A stretch of 6,042 nucleotides of DNA, from the NCBI GenBank assembly GCA_947305445.1, contig CAMZDU010000081.1, positions 1 to 6,042 of the forward strand, in the 5' to 3' direction. The DNA is from an uncultured Selenomonadales bacterium (GTDB taxonomy: Bacteria; Bacillota; Negativicutes; Selenomonadales; Selenomonadaceae). The notes under the pieces were generated by a model that saw only the letters and a program-made list of their open reading frames with translations, ran no database searches and was not told the origin of the DNA. Both the position numbers and the translations under genes were made by a program. Positions within the stretch are counted from its first letter, which is position 1. Each line of letters opens with the position of its first letter. Of the stretch, positions 1 through 5,994 are shown piece by piece.

Positions 1-67
1 CATTTGTCTACCTGATTAGACGTTTTTACATATTTTACGCTACTGTTACTAACTCTTGCTGATTAGA

Positions 68-117
68 AATTGGGAATTAGGAATGAAAAAACATTCCCAA
101 TCCCCAACTCCTAATTC
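68..117. repeat. Overlapping inverted repeats downstream of dctP
   Basis: Three pairings that cannot all form at once lie in about 50 bases. ATTGGGAAT (69-77) pairs with ATTCCCAAT (93-101). GAATTAGGA (74-82) pairs with TCCTAATTC (109-117). GGAATG (80-85) pairs with CATTCC (92-97) around a six-base A loop. The element consists of degenerate heptamer-like units (GGGAATT, AGGAATG, GGGGATT on one strand or the other), which resembles dispersed intergenic repeats. It could act as a 3'-end stabiliser or weak terminator for the minus-strand operon, but the T-run of that strand sits inside the loop and not after the stem, so it is not a standard intrinsic terminator. The remaining bases 1-67 show no gene, only a short direct repeat CTGATTAGA at 12-20 and 59-67. 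Confidence 0.6.
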
Positions 118-136
118 TCGATTGCAAATTGACAAA

Positions 137-1213
137 TCAGTTGCCGGTTATCGTGCGAATTTTGGCGAGAAGATCTTTATCGATGCCGATTGAGTCGTTG
201 TCATAGACGGGCATAACTGCCTGAACCCATTCGTCTTTGTTGACATCGGTGAAAGTCACGCCTTGTTTTTCCATTTCGTTGCGGGCTTTGGAGTCGATAT
301 CTTGCGAAATTTCGCGTTCTTTGAGTTTGCCGAAGCCGGCTGCCTCGTCAAACCATTTTTTCTGCTCGTCGGTGAAAGCGTTGTAAGTGTCTTCGTTAAT
401 CATAAGTACGCACGGGCTATAGAACAGATCGATCATGCTGAGATGTTTTTGAACTTCGTAGACTTTGGCGGTGAGGATAATGGCAAGCGGATTTTCCTGA
501 CCGTCAACGGTGCCTTGCTGGAGGGCGGAGAAAATTTCACCCCAAGCCATGGCGGTCGGAGTTGCGCCCAGTTGCGTATAGGTTGCCATGTGGACGGGAT
601 TTTCCATGGTACGAATCTTCATGCCGGCCAAATCAGCGGGGGTTTTGACTTCTTTTTTGTTGTTGGTGAGTTCGCGGAAACCGTTTTCCCAGAAGCCGAC
701 AGCTTTGACGCCGGTGCCCTCGAAGTCTTTCAACAGAGCCTCGCCGACTTCACCGTCAAGAACTTTGTAAGCCTGCTCGCGGTCTTTAAACAGATACGGC
801 AGGTCGAGCGTGCTCCATCTTTTGGTTGCGGAAGAGAACGACGGAATAGGGCCGGTGGAGCTGAGAACCATATCTTGCGTGCCGGTGGAAACGGCGTCCA
901 TCATGTCGGATTCGCCGCCGAGTGCGCTGTTCGGATAAATGTCAAGCGTCATGGTGCCGCCGGAGAGTTCCTCAAGTTTCTTCTGCATCTCAACGAGACC
1001 GAGGACATAGTGACCGTCGGGAGCGGTAGTCGTGCCGACTTTAAGATGTTTTTCGGCGTCGGCTTTGCCGAGCAGACCGGCTTCTTTCTTGTCGGTCGAG
1101 GCCGCGGGTTTTTCGGCGGGTTTCTCTGCAGGTTTGTCGCCGCCACCGCCGCAGGCCGTCAAAGTCAGTGTCATCAATACGCCCATAAGCAGAGCGAGAA
1201 ATCTTTTTGTCAT
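137..1213 (-). CDS. dctP: TRAP transporter solute-binding lipoprotein, DctP family
   Basis: This is the extracytoplasmic binding subunit of a tripartite ATP-independent periplasmic (TRAP) transporter, which delivers carboxylates or sugar acids to a DctQ/DctM membrane pair. Residues 1-20 form a signal peptide with a charged start (TKR) and a hydrophobic core. They end in the lipobox L18-T19-A20-C21, so Cys-21 should be lipidated. A glycine run and a Pro-Ala-Glu-Lys repeat linker (26-45) follow. The mature domain shows family marks: GFRELT around 178-183, PADLAGMKIR at 192-201 with the conserved carboxylate-binding Arg as R201, then N205-P206, and GTVDGQENP at 234-242. Length (358 aa) is normal. 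The ATG at 1213 has AAAGGA about 10 nt upstream. The gene lies 24 bp after the dehydrogenase and is probably cotranscribed with it. No dctQ or dctM is present in the window. Ligand is unknown; an acidic group is expected from the arginine. Confidence 0.93.
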   Translation of the reverse strand: MTKRFLALLMGVLMTLTLTACGGGGDKPAEKPAEKPAASTDKKEAGLLGKADAEKHLKVGTTTAPDGHYVLGLVEMQKKLEELSGGTMTLDIYPNSALGGESDMMDAVSTGTQDMVLSSTGPIPSFSSATKRWSTLDLPYLFKDREQAYKVLDGEVGEALLKDFEGTGVKAVGFWENGFRELTNNKKEVKTPADLAGMKIRTMENPVHMATYTQLGATPTAMAWGEIFSALQQGTVDGQENPLAIILTAKVYEVQKHLSMIDLFYSPCVLMINEDTYNAFTDEQKKWFDEAAGFGKLKEREISQDIDSKARNEMEKQGVTFTDVNKDEWVQAVMPVYDNDSIGIDKDLLAKIRTITGN

Positions 1214-1237
1214 GATTGTACGTTCCTTTCAGTCAGA

Positions 1238-2104
1238 CTAAATCTGCGGATTGTCGGGGTGAAGCATGGTCGCGATAACTTTGTTGAGCGTCTCGTCGTC
1301 CCAAATCTTTTTCCAGTCGTCACGCAGGACGAGTTTATTGCCCAAACCGATTGCGACTTTGCACGCGTCGGATACGGGCGGATTGCCGGGCAGGTAGCCG
1401 AGGAAATTTGCCGTCAAGTTGAAAATGTGACCCGTCAAGAACGATACGGCCGCTTTGCGGTCGATGCCGCGCTTTTCGGCCTCGTTGACGGTCTCGGCCA
1501 TTGCGTACAGACAGCTTGCGCCGAGAACTTCGACGAGCGTCGGTTCAAGAAAAGCAATTTGTTCGCTCGTCATAACGAAAGCATTGTCCGCACGATACAT
1601 GCAACGGGCAGTTTCTTGCGCGAGAGCAAATTTTTCGTCGTCGCCGCAGATTTTCGACATGACAATATCCTGATGACCGCCTTCGCCGCCGAAACGGTCG
1701 AGATAAGCTTCCTCCTCTTTCTGCCACTTGAAATAGGACGGGTGACACGGATGAGCGACGCCGAAGGTGCAGTCGTCACGGAGAGTGAGTTCCTTGGCTA
1801 CGGCCGCCGCCGGGTCGAGAATCAAAAACACCGTGCCGGGCTTGAGTTGCGGAACATATTCGGCGGACAGCTTTTTGATAAGCGTGTCGGGCACCGCGAA
1901 AATTACCACGTCGGCAAAATCGAGAGCTTCTTTGACGGGCGTAACTTTAAGGCCGCGTTCCTTCTCGATGCGCTCGACTGCCGGCGGATAAGTTTCTACG
2001 AGCTTGACGTCAAACTTGTCGGGGAATTTCGTGACGAGATTGTTTGAAGTACGAGTACCCATTTTGCCACCCGCGCCGATTACCGCAACTTTGATCTTGG
2101 ACAT
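1238..2104 (-). CDS. NAD-dependent dehydrogenase with phosphogluconate-dehydrogenase-type C-terminal domain (ApnO-like)
   Basis: A 288-residue cytosolic oxidoreductase. An N-terminal Rossmann fold carries the dinucleotide motif GAGGKMG at 10-16. An acidic residue at the end of the second strand (E37) favours NAD over NADP. AVPD (70-73) and a hydrophobic strand ending in LDPAAA follow. HPCHPS at 118-123 is a likely active-site signature, and the C-terminal half is helical with a conserved-looking EQIAFLEP at 181-188. This architecture and the HPCHP motif match, from memory, the PGDH_C-type family to which D-apionate oxidoisomerase (ApnO) belongs; semialdehyde or 3-hydroxy-acid dehydrogenases are alternatives. 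The ATG at 2104 is chosen over a TTG further upstream because AAAGGAG lies 8 nt before it. It sits between a divergent transketolase and dctP, so it probably oxidises the imported compound or a derivative of it. Family call good; substrate unproven. Confidence 0.75.
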   Translation of the reverse strand: MSKIKVAVIGAGGKMGTRTSNNLVTKFPDKFDVKLVETYPPAVERIEKERGLKVTPVKEALDFADVVIFAVPDTLIKKLSAEYVPQLKPGTVFLILDPAAAVAKELTLRDDCTFGVAHPCHPSYFKWQKEEEAYLDRFGGEGGHQDIVMSKICGDDEKFALAQETARCMYRADNAFVMTSEQIAFLEPTLVEVLGASCLYAMAETVNEAEKRGIDRKAAVSFLTGHIFNLTANFLGYLPGNPPVSDACKVAIGLGNKLVLRDDWKKIWDDETLNKVIATMLHPDNPQI

Positions 2105-2138
2105 GCAAAAAACTCCTTTCAAAAAAAATTATAATTAG

Positions 2139-2160
2139 CGTCAAAGTCTGTGCCTTGACG
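2139..2160 (-). other. Small hairpin between transketolase C subunit and dehydrogenase
   Basis: In the transcript CGTCAA (2155-2160) pairs with TTGACG (2139-2144). Two more inner pairs (one G-U) make an 8-bp stem with a six-base loop. It begins four bases after the TAA of the upstream gene. A run of eight T lies about ten bases beyond the stem, too far for a standard intrinsic terminator. It may protect the upstream 3' end or modestly lower expression of the distal genes. Functional role is inference. Confidence 0.4.
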
Positions 2161-2163
2161 AAA

Positions 2164-3102
2164 TTATTTGCCGAGACATTTGGCGACGACGGCGGCAATG
2201 TTTTCGGGGCTGAAACCTTCCTTGTCGCCGAGTTCTTTGGCCGGGCCGGATTCGGAATAATCTTCCAGTGCGATGCGTTTGACTTTGACGGGGCGATTTT
2301 CCGTGGCAAGGCGGCTGATATACGAGCCGAGTCCGCCGTTAATGTTGTGATCTTCAACCGTGACGACAAGCTCTGTTTTCGCCATAACCTCCAGAATTTT
2401 GGCGGGGTTGTCGCCGTACAAAATGTTGATGTCGGCGGCGGTGACGTTAATGCCTTTTTCCTTAAGTTGGTCGGCGGCGGCAATCACTCTGTCGAGCACG
2501 TGACCTGTCGAGAGGATCACGGCGTCGGAGCCGTAATCTTTGCAAACAGTTATACCGTCGAGCGAGAACGGTGCATCTTCGGGGAAGACGGTCGGTTCTT
2601 TGCCGGAGCCGCCGCGCAAATAGACGGGGCCTTTGAGTTCGGCGGCAAGCTTGACGGCTTTATACATCTGATTGCCGTCGGCGGGCGTGAGGATTTTAAA
2701 ATTCGGTAACGAGCTTACAAACGCCAAATCCTCGTAAAATTGATGCGTGACGCCTTCGCGTTCGCCGCCCATGCAACCCGCGTTGAAGCCGGCAAATTTA
2801 ACGTTAAGATCCGTGTAGCCAACGAAGGTGCGCATTTGTTCACCGGCACGCATCGTCAAAAAGCCGCTGTAGCTGCCGACGAAGGGGATTGCTCCGGTTG
2901 TTGCCATGCCCGCCGCCACGTCAACGGCGCACTGTTCGGCAATGCCGCATTCGACGTAACGTTCGGGATATTTTTCGCCAAAAGAAATGGCACGCATTGC
3001 GCTTAACGAATCGGGGAAGACACCGTAAACGTCTTTGCCCTCGACAACCAAATCCGTCAAAGCGGCAGCAAAAGCTTCGCGAACTCCTTTGAACTTAGCC
3101 AT
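2164..3102 (-). CDS. Transketolase C-terminal subunit, divergent acceptor site (second split pair)
   Basis: A 312-residue Pyr-plus-C-terminal half of a split thiamine-diphosphate transketolase, working with the N subunit encoded just upstream. The cofactor-activating glutamate is present (GIAEQ, E56), and so is the THQ motif (H120). Compared by eye with E. coli TktA and with the other C subunit in this window, the residue four before THQ is Glu (E116) where Asp-469 normally contacts the acceptor hydroxyl, with one extra residue nearby. The phosphate-site His-461 position is Asn (N107), and the Ser-385 position is Ala (A35). The arginines R8 and R163 are kept. An unusual acceptor is therefore likely. 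Start ATG 3102 has GGGAGG 8 nt before it and one base after the N-subunit stop, so translation is coupled. Apulose-4-phosphate transketolase (AptB) is one possible relative. DXP synthase is less likely, because that enzyme is normally one chain. Confidence 0.88.
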   Translation of the reverse strand: MAKFKGVREAFAAALTDLVVEGKDVYGVFPDSLSAMRAISFGEKYPERYVECGIAEQCAVDVAAGMATTGAIPFVGSYSGFLTMRAGEQMRTFVGYTDLNVKFAGFNAGCMGGEREGVTHQFYEDLAFVSSLPNFKILTPADGNQMYKAVKLAAELKGPVYLRGGSGKEPTVFPEDAPFSLDGITVCKDYGSDAVILSTGHVLDRVIAAADQLKEKGINVTAADINILYGDNPAKILEVMAKTELVVTVEDHNINGGLGSYISRLATENRPVKVKRIALEDYSESGPAKELGDKEGFSPENIAAVVAKCLGK

Positions 3103-3103
3103 G

Positions 3104-3925
3104 TTATTCGCCTCCCAGCTCGGTTTGAGTAATAGCCCATTGCTCCTCGGTCGGGACGCCTTTGTGCCATTTGTTGTTGTTTTCCATGTAGCTGAGACCG
3201 CGACCTTTAATCGTGCGACAAATTATGGCGTGCGGGGAGCCCGGCGTTTTTTTGGCGATGAGCACGGCGGCTTTAATCTGCTCTACGTCGTGGCCGTTAA
3301 TCTCCTGCGTGTGCCAGCCGAAGGCGCGGAAACGATCTGCCATGTTGTTTTGACCGATTGTAAATTCAATGGTTTTGTAACTTTGCCAGCCGTTGTTGTC
3401 GACGAAGACAACCAGATTGTCAAGCCCGCGACCTTTGGCCATGTTGACGCCTTCCCAGGTGACGCCTTCTTGCATTTCGCCGTCGCCGCAGATGACGTAG
3501 GTGTAATAATCTTTTTTGTGAACTTTGGCCGCATAAGCCATGCCCGCGCCGATTGCGATGCCGTTGCCGAGTGAACCGGTTGTCATGTCAATGCCGGGTA
3601 CGCCGCTGTGCATTGACGGATGACCTTGGAAAATGCTACCGAGTTCGCGTAAATGGAAGTGTTCGACTTTCGGCTTGAGATAGCCGCGCTCGTTCAGCGT
3701 GGCGTACCAAATCGGACAGCCGTGACCTTTCGACAAGATGAAACGGTCGCGGTCTTCCCAATCGGGTTCGTCGGGATTGATGTTCATTACGTCGAAATAA
3801 AGCGTCGCCACGATGTCCGCACACGAGAGCGCGGGACCGGGGTGACCCTCTTTGCCCTCGTAAATCATGCGCACGGCCTCGAAACGCACACGACGGGCAA
3901 TTTTTTGCAATGCCGCTGTTTCCAT
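3104..3925 (-). CDS. Transketolase N-terminal (TPP-binding) subunit, second split pair
   Basis: A 273-residue PP domain of a two-chain transketolase. It has the thiamine-diphosphate/metal motif GDGEMQEG at 147-154, closing with N177/N178. It also has the histidines expected around the cofactor and donor: H28 in GHPGP, H68 in SKGHG, H102 in GHPSMH, and H254 near the end as in KWHKG. The stretch after the metal motif (VDNNGWQSYKTIEF) lacks the common QLDG-type segment seen in the other N subunit, so this protein is clearly divergent. The ATG at 3925 is preferred: GAGGGGAGGA lies about 5 nt upstream, whereas the longer reading would need a TTG at 3946 inside the terminator tail. It follows a terminator-like hairpin and is one base from its C subunit. 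Paired with an ApnO-like dehydrogenase, it may serve a dedicated sugar or sugar-acid pathway; AptA is one candidate. Confidence 0.88.
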   Translation of the reverse strand: METAALQKIARRVRFEAVRMIYEGKEGHPGPALSCADIVATLYFDVMNINPDEPDWEDRDRFILSKGHGCPIWYATLNERGYLKPKVEHFHLRELGSIFQGHPSMHSGVPGIDMTTGSLGNGIAIGAGMAYAAKVHKKDYYTYVICGDGEMQEGVTWEGVNMAKGRGLDNLVVFVDNNGWQSYKTIEFTIGQNNMADRFRAFGWHTQEINGHDVEQIKAAVLIAKKTPGSPHAIICRTIKGRGLSYMENNNKWHKGVPTEEQWAITQTELGGE

Positions 3926-3944
3926 AAAAATCCTCCCCTCAACC

Positions 3945-3976
3945 AAAACAAAAGGACACGAGCCGGACTCGTATCC
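3945..3976 (-). terminator. Intrinsic terminator-like hairpin between the two transketolase pairs
   Basis: On the minus strand GGATACGAG (3976-3968) pairs with CTCGTGTCC (3962-3954), giving nine pairs including one G-U, around the five-base loop TCCGG. TTTTGTTTT (3953-3945) follows immediately. The first G of the stem is the last base of the TAG stop of the preceding gene. The form is that of a rho-independent terminator, yet the next gene's ribosome binding site begins a few bases later and no promoter fits in the gap. It is probably leaky or conditional. Confidence 0.75.
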
Positions 3977-4917
3977 TATTTTCGAGCGATAACTTTTTTG
4001 ACGGCGGCAACGATTGCCGACTGATTCAAGTTGTAAGCGTCCATGAGTTCTTGAGGTTGGCCGGATTCGCCGAAGCTGTCGTTAATGCCAATGAATTCTT
4101 GCGGCACTGGATAATTTTGCGCCAGACACTCCGCAACGGCCGAGCCCATGCCGCCGAAAATTTGATGCTCTTCGGCGGTGACGACACAACCGCATTTTTT
4201 CGCGGCGGCAACAACTGCGTCAACGTCAATCGGCTTGACCGTGTGCAAATCGATAACTTCAACCGAAATATTTTCTTCGGCAAGAATTTTGGCGGCCTCC
4301 AGCGATTCGTAAAGCATTGCGCCGTTGGCAATGACGGCGACATCTGAACCTTCGCGGCATGTTCGAGCTTTGCCGAGTTCAAATGGCGTGCTCTCTTCGG
4401 TGACAACGGGAACAGCCTCGCGACCGAAGCGAACATAAAAAGGCCCGTTGATTGCGGCACCGGCAAGCGTAGCTTTGCGAGTTTCCTCGGCGTCGCAGGG
4501 CACGACGACCGTCATATTCGGCAGGACGCGCATAATCGCCACGTCCTCTAACGCCTGATGAGTTGCGCCGTCCGGACCGACAGAAATGCCCGCGTGCGCA
4601 CCGGCGATTTTAACGTTAAGATTGTTATAACAAACAGTCGTGCGGATTTCGTCCCAAGCCCTGCCGGCCATGAAGACCGCGTAAGTTGACGTGAACGGCA
4701 TCATTCCTCCGAAAGCCAACCCCGCAGCCGTGCCGACCAAATCTTGTTCGGCAATGCCCATATCGATGAAATTGTTCGGAAATTTTTCTTTAACCCAAAT
4801 GGAGCGCGTGGACTTGGCAACATCAGCGTCGAGAGCGATAACTTTAGGATTCGCGGCGATGAGTTCCAACAATGCCTTGCCGTAACCGTCGCGCATGGGA
4901 ATTTTTTTAATGCTCAT
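3976..4917 (-). CDS. Transketolase C-terminal subunit, canonical acceptor site (first split pair)
   Basis: A 313-residue pyrimidine-binding and C-terminal half of a split transketolase, which moves ketol (two-carbon) units between sugar phosphates in the pentose phosphate pathway. The cofactor-activating glutamate is E57 (MGIAEQ). DGATHQ at 116-121 supplies D116 and H120. H108, S36, R9 and R163 match the phosphate-binding set known for E. coli TktA (His-461, Ser-385, Arg-358, Arg-520) when aligned by eye. The ATG at 4917 is chosen because GGGAGGGG lies just upstream and the ATG overlaps the N-subunit TGA as ATGA (4914-4917). The longer reading to 4992 only runs through the N-subunit gene in another frame. 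With this residue set it could serve as a general transketolase or supply one step of the local pathway. Confidence 0.93.
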   Translation of the reverse strand: MSIKKIPMRDGYGKALLELIAANPKVIALDADVAKSTRSIWVKEKFPNNFIDMGIAEQDLVGTAAGLAFGGMMPFTSTYAVFMAGRAWDEIRTTVCYNNLNVKIAGAHAGISVGPDGATHQALEDVAIMRVLPNMTVVVPCDAEETRKATLAGAAINGPFYVRFGREAVPVVTEESTPFELGKARTCREGSDVAVIANGAMLYESLEAAKILAEENISVEVIDLHTVKPIDVDAVVAAAKKCGCVVTAEEHQIFGGMGSAVAECLAQNYPVPQEFIGINDSFGESGQPQELMDAYNLNQSAIVAAVKKVIARK

Positions 4918-5738
4918 GTCGTCCCCTCCCGTATCTGTGCCAGTGCTTGAGCCAGTTGCTCGGCATTTGGCGCATTGCCGTGCCAGTTGCAATCGTTCTC
5001 CATGAACGAAACGCCTTTGCCTTTTACGGTGTGCGCGATTAAAACCGACGGACGACCTTTTGTCAGCGCGGCGAGCTTGAAGGCGTGAATGACCGCTTCA
5101 ACGTCGTGGCCGTCGACCTCAATGACATTCCAGCCGAAGTCGTTCCAGCGGGCAGGCAAATTGTCCAGACTCTTAATTTCTTCGACAGTACCGTCAAGCT
5201 GAACGTGATTATAATCGACGATTGCGCAGACGTTATCAAGTTTTTGTTGGGGCGCAAACATGGCCGCCTCCCAAATTTGACCTTCTTGCAATTCTCCGTC
5301 ACCGAGCAAACAATAAACACGATTATTTTTGTCGAGTTTCTTGAAGGCGAGCGCGATACCGTTGGCAACGGACAGACCTTGACCGAGCGAACCGGCCGAG
5401 CAGTCAAGACCGGGAGTATGCGATTTGTGCGGATGACCTTGCAATATGCTACCGAACTTGCGGAGCGTGGCAAGCTCTTCGACAGGGAAGAACCCTTTCC
5501 GAGCAAGCACGCTGTAGACGACCGGCGCGACGTGACCTTTTGATAAAATAAAACGGTCGCGATCTTCCCAATCGGGATTTTTTGGCTCAATTTTCATGAT
5601 GTCGCCGAAGTATAAAGCCACTAAAATTTCGGTTGACGAGAGCGAGCCGCCAGGGTGACCGCTGCCCGCCTTGTGAATCATCGTCAAGATGTCTTCACGA
5701 ACGGTGCGGCACATGTTTTTTAATTCGTGAACGTCCAT
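4914..5738 (-). CDS. Transketolase N-terminal (TPP-binding) subunit, first split pair
   Basis: A 274-residue PP domain of a two-chain transketolase. The thiamine-diphosphate/metal motif is GDGELQEG at 146-153 with N177 (VDYN), followed by the typical HVQLDGTVEE segment. The histidines H28 (GSGHPGG), H69 (SKGHV), H102 (GHPHKSH) and H253 (NWHG) match cofactor and donor contacts of the family. It is the first gene of the cluster. Its 3' end contains the ribosome binding site of its C subunit and overlaps that gene by 4 nt, which supports equal synthesis of the two chains. The ATG at 5738 has no nearby Shine-Dalgarno; the only good one is 48 nt upstream beyond a hairpin. A CTG start at about 5771 is in frame but would add an atypical extension. 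Confidence in function is high, in the exact start moderate. Confidence 0.92.
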   Translation of the reverse strand: MDVHELKNMCRTVREDILTMIHKAGSGHPGGSLSSTEILVALYFGDIMKIEPKNPDWEDRDRFILSKGHVAPVVYSVLARKGFFPVEELATLRKFGSILQGHPHKSHTPGLDCSAGSLGQGLSVANGIALAFKKLDKNNRVYCLLGDGELQEGQIWEAAMFAPQQKLDNVCAIVDYNHVQLDGTVEEIKSLDNLPARWNDFGWNVIEVDGHDVEAVIHAFKLAALTKGRPSVLIAHTVKGKGVSFMENDCNWHGNAPNAEQLAQALAQIREGTT

Positions 5739-5793
5739 GAATAGCGTTACTGAGAACTTATAAAAAATTTTCAGTAACGGACTTCACCTCCTT
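5739..5793 (-). promoter_or_regulatory. Leader with distant Shine-Dalgarno and intervening hairpin
   Basis: The transcript has AAGGAGGTGA (5793-5784), an almost full match to the anti-Shine-Dalgarno. Forty-eight bases then separate GGAGG from the ATG at 5738. Inside that gap CGTTACTGA (5779-5771) and TCAGTAACG (5753-5745) form a perfect 9-bp stem with a 17-base AU-rich loop. If the stem folds, about 13 unpaired bases remain between GGAGG and ATG, close to a usable spacing. No ATG or TTG start, and no suitably spaced GTG, occurs between the site and this ATG, so a leader peptide is not evident. A structure-bridged initiation site is the simplest reading; a protein-bound operator is the alternative. 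Confidence 0.65.
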
Positions 5794-5832
5794 ATAAAAA
5801 TTTTAGGCTTTCATAATTTATTAAAAATTTTT
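5757..5832. repeat. Three imperfect A/T direct repeats in the leader and promoter
   Basis: CTTATAAAAAATTTT (5757-5771), CTTATAAAAATTTT (5791-5804) and TTTATTAAAAATTTTT (5817-5832) are close copies in the same orientation. One is in the hairpin loop, one just upstream of the Shine-Dalgarno, and one covers the candidate -10 and spacer. They could be regulator sites, bent A-tracts or AU-rich drift. Centre spacings of about 33 and 28 bases do not match whole helical turns well. Confidence 0.4.
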
Positions 5833-5844
5833 CTTAACTGTCAA
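5816..5844 (-). promoter_or_regulatory. Candidate sigma-A promoter of the operon
   Basis: The -35 box TTGACA (5844-5839) is a perfect consensus. At the right distance there are only moderate -10 boxes: AATAAA with a 16-base spacer or TAAATT with an 18-base spacer, each matching four of six. The spacer holds the palindrome AAAAATTTTT (5823-5832). Start of transcription would fall near 5808, giving a leader of about 70 bases that includes the Shine-Dalgarno and hairpin. Confidence 0.5.
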
Positions 5845-5994
5845 ACGCCTCCAATCTGTTGATAAACGTAAAACTGACATCAATATCGGCGATTCTATAA
5901 TTTAACTATCACCGGCTCCTTCGGCTACGCTTGCTTAGAGGCGAAAACTTTCTGAATAATTGAGAGAGTTCTTTTGATTGAATCTTATTTATCC
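5845..5994. other. Intergenic stretch without a recognised gene
   Basis: This part of the gap upstream of the operon shows no supported coding region or RNA gene on either strand. It contains a locally GC-richer patch at about 5911-5943 (plus strand reads CCGGCTCCTTCGGCTACGC) surrounded by AT-rich sequence. That patch might be a remnant or a copy of a dispersed repeat, but nothing in the window repeats it. Confidence 0.5.

Noticed and set aside
263..2047. Long plus-strand open frame of 594 codons running antisense to dctP and the dehydrogenase.
   Set aside because: It spans two well-supported opposite-strand genes and their intergenic gap, its protein has no recognisable domain, and its openness is explained by the codon bias of the real genes.
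2105..2122. TTG start for the dehydrogenase adding six residues.
   Set aside because: The extension reads through the AAAGGAG site that serves ATG 2104, and the Rossmann motif normally begins within a few residues of the start.
2164..3925. Naming the second pair AptAB, sulfosugar transketolase or split DXP synthase.
   Set aside because: The acceptor site is unusual, but no neighbouring apulose kinase, sulfo-sugar gene or isoprenoid gene supports any one name, and no search could be run.
3926..3946. TTG start giving a longer N subunit of the second pair.
   Set aside because: It would start inside the terminator T-run and translate the ribosome binding site; ATG 3925 has a strong site in front.
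4918..4992. Upstream extension of the first transketolase C subunit.
   Set aside because: It only reads through the N-subunit gene in another frame; the ATG at 4917 has its own ribosome binding site and an ATGA overlap.
5911..5943. GC-richer patch that might be part of a tRNA or small RNA.
   Set aside because: No cloverleaf arms, T-loop or long stem can be formed, and no promoter or terminator brackets it.
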